Source: an uncultured Oscillospiraceae bacterium (GTDB lineage: Bacteria > Bacillota > Clostridia > Oscillospirales > Oscillospiraceae). From it: a stretch of 32,839 nt of DNA. The stretch covers positions 1 to 32,839 of the forward strand of contig CANQMK010000010.1 in the NCBI GenBank assembly GCA_947624895.1, given 5' to 3'. Below, piece by piece: positions 30,323 to 32,839 of the stretch. Both the position numbers and the translations under genes were made by a program. A model generated the notes under the pieces. The model ran no database searches. It was not told the origin of the DNA and was given only the letters and a program-made list of their open reading frames with translations. Each line of letters begins with the position of its first letter. The first letter of the stretch is position 1.

Positions 30323-31141
30323 TCAGTTCAGCACCAGCGCGGGTAGCAGCCGCCACAAGATCTCGATGAGCGGCGCGCAGAAGATCACGCTGTCAAACCG
30401 GTCCAGCACGCCGCCGTGACCGGGCAGGATGTTTCCGAAGTCCTTCAGGTGGTACTGCCGTTTGATATAGGAGAAGGACAGGTCCCCCATCTGGGCCATC
30501 AGGCTCCCCAGGGCCCCATAGAGGGCCAGGAGCGGGTAGCGGACGGTGAGGTGGAAGCCCAGGTCCAGCACCAGGCCGTACACCAGCATACTCACCACCG
30601 CCCCCACAAGGCCGCTCACCGCGCCCTCCACCGTCTTCTTGGGGGAGAGCTCCGGGGCCAGCTTGTGCTTGCCGAAGAGCATTCCGCCGAAGAGGGCGAA
30701 GGCGTCGGACAAAAAGGCGGCCACCAGCGGGGAGAGGATGAGGTACTTTCCCCCCTCCATCTGGTCCAGGCGGATGAAGCTGGAGAGGAAGTAGGGGATC
30801 AGGGTGGCGAAGAAGAAGGCCCCGCCCATTTTCTCCACCGTCACGGTGTAGTGGCTGGAGATGGCCTCGGCAAAGGTCAGGGCGAAGTAGAGGAACACCA
30901 CGCACAGCGCGGAGAAGGTGCCCTGGCCGATGTAGGTCCAGAAGGGGATCAGCCCGGCCAGGAGGATGGAGTAGGCGGACAGCCTGGCGTTTTTCACAAA
31001 GCCGGTGGACCACAGCACCTCGTGGACGGCGATCATGGAGAGGACGGAGATGGCGATGGGGATGGCGATGGGGGGCAGGAAAAACAGCAGCAGGAAAATC
31101 AGCGGCACGAAGACCACCGCGACCATGACCCGTTGAAACAC
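30323..31141 (-). CDS. cdsA: Phosphatidate cytidylyltransferase (CDP-diglyceride synthase)
   Basis: A 272-residue polytopic membrane enzyme converting phosphatidic acid and CTP to CDP-diacylglycerol. The C-terminal signature is intact: [20 protein letters not shown], then [16 protein letters not shown]. About seven membrane segments. The GTG at 31141 ([10 protein letters not shown]) is chosen because GGAGGGG lies 7 nt upstream; it overlaps the uppS stop region. Classic neighbour of uppS. Confidence 0.93.
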   Translation of the reverse strand: MFQRVMVAVVFVPLIFLLLFFLPPIAIPIAISVLSMIAVHEVLWSTGFVKNARLSAYSILLAGLIPFWTYIGQGTFSALCVVFLYFALTFAEAISSHYTVTVEKMGGAFFFATLIPYFLSSFIRLDQMEGGKYLILSPLVAAFLSDAFALFGGMLFGKHKLAPELSPKKTVEGAVSGLVGAVVSMLVYGLVLDLGFHLTVRYPLLALYGALGSLMAQMGDLSFSYIKRQYHLKDFGNILPGHGGVLDRFDSVIFCAPLIEILWRLLPALVLN

Positions 31142-31143
31142 GC

Positions 31144-31884
31144 TCAAACCCCTCCAAATCTGCGTTTTCTCTGTTGATAGGCCGCGATGGCGGCCAGCAG
31201 GTCCGACTCCTGGAAGTCGGGCCAGAGGACGTCGGTGTAGTAGAACTCCGCGTAGGCCGCCTGCCACAGGAGGAAGTTGGACAGGCGCTGTTCCCCGCTG
31301 GGGCGGATGATGAGGTCCGGGTCGGGCACACCGTGGGAGTAGAGGTAGCCCTCGAACCCAGCCTCTGTCAAGGCCTCGGGGTCGGCCCGTCCGGCCAGGC
31401 AGTCGGCGGCGTAGGCCCGGACCGCCTGGAGGATCTCGTCCCGCCCGCCGTAGTTGAGGCAGATGTTCATCCGGCACTGGGGGTAGCGCGCGGAACTCTC
31501 CCGCACCTGGGCGCACAGGGCCTGGAGGTCCGGGTCCAGGGCGGAGAGGTCCCCAAAGAAGTCGATCTGGAACTGGTTCTTGTCCATGTCCCGCAGGGCC
31601 TCCAGAAGATAGTTCTTCAAAAGGCCCATGATGGCGGAGACCTCCTCCGGGGCGCGCTTCCAGTTCTCGGTGGAGAAGGCGTAGAGCGTCAGGTAGGGGA
31701 TGCCCAGCTTCTTCACCTGGGTGGCGATCTTCCGCAACGTCTCCGCCCCGGCGGCGTGGCCGCCGCTGCGGGGCAGGTGGCGCTTCTGGGCCCAGCGGCC
31801 GTTGCCGTCCATGATGATGGCGATGTGCCGGGGCAGGCGGGTCAGGTCCACCTCCGCCGACGGCGTCTTTTTGGAAAACAGCAT
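31144..31884 (-). CDS. uppS: Undecaprenyl diphosphate synthase (isoprenyl transferase)
   Basis: A 246-residue cis-prenyltransferase making the C55 lipid carrier for peptidoglycan and other wall polymers. Motifs: [16 protein letters not shown] with the catalytic Asp, [27 protein letters not shown] and the C-terminal [21 protein letters not shown] 31884 is preceded by weak purines. Follows frr after 33 bp and overlaps the cdsA ribosome site. Confidence 0.96.
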   Translation of the reverse strand: MLFSKKTPSAEVDLTRLPRHIAIIMDGNGRWAQKRHLPRSGGHAAGAETLRKIATQVKKLGIPYLTLYAFSTENWKRAPEEVSAIMGLLKNYLLEALRDMDKNQFQIDFFGDLSALDPDLQALCAQVRESSARYPQCRMNICLNYGGRDEILQAVRAYAADCLAGRADPEALTEAGFEGYLYSHGVPDPDLIIRPSGEQRLSNFLLWQAAYAEFYYTDVLWPDFQESDLLAAIAAYQQRKRRFGGV

Positions 31885-31917
31885 GGCACTCTCAACTCCC
31901 CGGGGGTGTTTGGGCGG

Positions 31918-32472
31918 TCACACCGCCATCAGTTCCTTCTCCTTGGCGGCGGTGAGGGTGTCGATCTCCTTGCAGTACTTGTCGGTGAGCTTCTGAAGCT
32001 CCTCCTCGTAGTCCTTGCGGTCGTCCTCGGTGATCTCGCCCTTCTTCTCCATGGACTTGATGGCGTCCATGGCGTCCCGGCGGATGTTGCGGATGGCCAC
32101 CTTGCCGCCCTCGCCGTACTTCTGGACCTGGCGGGTCAACTCCTTGCGGCGCTCCTCGGTGAGCTGGGGGAAGGCCAGGCGGATCACCTTGCCGTCGTTC
32201 TGGGGGTTGATGCCCAGGTCGGAGGTCTGGATGGCCTTCTCAATGGTCTTCAGCAGGCTGGAGTCCCAGGGCTGGATCATCAGGCTCCGGGGGTCGGGCG
32301 AGGAGATGGTGGCCACCTGCTGGAGGGGGGTCATGGTGCCGTAGTACTCCACCTGGATCCGGTCCAGCACCCCGGCGTTGGCACGCCCGGCCCGGACGGA
32401 GGCGAAGTCGCCCTTGACCACCTCGATGGTCTTTTTCATCTTGGTCTCATATTCCGCGTGAACGTCAGCCAT
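31918..32472 (-). CDS. frr: Ribosome recycling factor
   Basis: A 184-residue protein that, with EF-G, splits post-termination ribosomes. Typical features: [74 protein letters not shown] and the final helix with [14 protein letters not shown]. Full length. Its start lies inside the last codons of pyrH (8-bp overlap), as is common. Confidence 0.97.
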   Translation of the reverse strand: MADVHAEYETKMKKTIEVVKGDFASVRAGRANAGVLDRIQVEYYGTMTPLQQVATISSPDPRSLMIQPWDSSLLKTIEKAIQTSDLGINPQNDGKVIRLAFPQLTEERRKELTRQVQKYGEGGKVAIRNIRRDAMDAIKSMEKKGEITEDDRKDYEEELQKLTDKYCKEIDTLTAAKEKELMAV

Positions 32473-32839
32473 TTTTCTGCTCCTCCTTTACAATTGTGCC
32501 CACCTTCTCCCCCATGATGACCCGGTAGATGTTCTCCGGGTCCTTGAGGGCGAAGAGGATGACCGGGATGTTGTTGTCCATGGACAGGGACGTGGCGGTG
32601 GAGTCCATGACTTGAAGGTGCTGGGCCAGGACCTGGTCGTAGGTGATGACGTCGTACTTCACCGCCTCGGGGTCCTGACGGGGATCGGCGGAGTAGACGC
32701 CGTCGATGTTCTTGGCCAGCAGGATGGCGTCCGCCTCGATCTCCACGGCCCGGAGGACGGCAGCGGTGTCGGTGGAGAAGAAGGGGTTGCCCGTGCCGCA
32801 GCCGAAGATGACCACCCTCCCCTTCTCCAGGTGCCGGAT
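32465..32839 (-). CDS. pyrH: UMP kinase, C-terminal part (5' end outside the window)
   Basis: The last 124 residues of a hexameric UMP kinase, which phosphorylates UMP to UDP. Seen: [20 protein letters not shown], then the [17 protein letters not shown] segment, [13 protein letters not shown] and the substrate-discriminating [19 protein letters not shown]. It overlaps frr by 8 bp. The frame is open to the window end, so the truncation is only an edge effect. Confidence 0.95.
   Translation of the reverse strand: MRHLEKGRVVIFGCGTGNPFFSTDTAAVLRAVEIEADAILLAKNIDGVYSADPRQDPEAVKYDVITYDQVLAQHLQVMDSTATSLSMDNNIPVILFALKDPENIYRVIMGEKVGTIVKEEQKNG

Noticed and set aside
1..32839. CRISPR array, tRNA or rRNA genes, insertion sequences
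   Set aside because: No regularly spaced repeats, no cloverleaf or rRNA signature, and no transposase-like frame was found; the only mobile DNA seen is the inovirus and its remnant.

Overview
The window looks like the chromosome of a GC-rich, spore-forming clostridium of the Oscillospiraceae type (Flavonifractor/Oscillibacter-like). The evidence is a Gram-positive PolC, strong AGGAGG-type ribosome binding sites, spore-associated LysM-GH18 and Amidase_3 lytic enzymes, and a Spo0A-like regulator with tandem 0A boxes. The genus is inference. The core chromosome is visibly GC-rich. Two stretches are not: an accessory block at about 1.4-4.2 kb and parts of a prophage at about 4.7-10.8 kb.

Layout. 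1-1377: the 5' part of a class II fructose-bisphosphate aldolase (minus strand) and a divergent Amidase_6-type protein with a terminator. 1412-4242: an AraC regulator, a divergent MFS exporter and a frameshifted YczE/YitT-like membrane protein. 4255-4705: a decayed fragment of a filamentous phage. 4706-10823: a complete integrated filamentous phage (inovirus) whose unit is 6,118 bp. 10813-11836: a 28-bp dif-like palindrome followed directly by a Xer-type tyrosine recombinase. 11833-15316: a divergent Spo0A-like regulator, a small protein, a LysM-GH18 hydrolase and an Amidase_3 protein. 15480-22625: a his operon (hisZG fusion, D, B, H, A, F, I, E) ending in rsmA. 22693-32839: the conserved block pyrH(partial)-frr-uppS-cdsA-dxr-rseP-ispG-polC, all on the minus strand.

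The inovirus has the expected modules in order: a divergent ribbon-helix-helix gene plus a 55-residue gene (both very short), operators and back-to-back promoters, a candidate ssDNA-binding protein, small membrane proteins, a signal-peptide-bearing major coat protein, a terminator-like hairpin, a long pIII-like adsorption protein with an AT-rich middle, a pVI-like protein, a Zot/pI ATPase, a three-hairpin intergenic region, a rolling-circle Rep, an HTH protein and an RHH/coiled-coil protein.

The most notable signal is the integration system. The prophage is bounded by 125-bp identical direct repeats that end inside a dif-like site. At its left end two dif-like sites lie in inverted orientation around a perfect terminator stem. 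Single-stranded phage DNA could fold these into a hairpin with two paired recombinase arms and an unpaired centre, the architecture known for CTXphi attP. The chromosomal target is a palindromic 11-6-11 site about 36 bp upstream of a Xer recombinase gene, recalling the XerS/difSL arrangement. Integration leaves the phage terminator on the far side, so the rep operon runs towards the host recombinase gene with no terminator visible between them.
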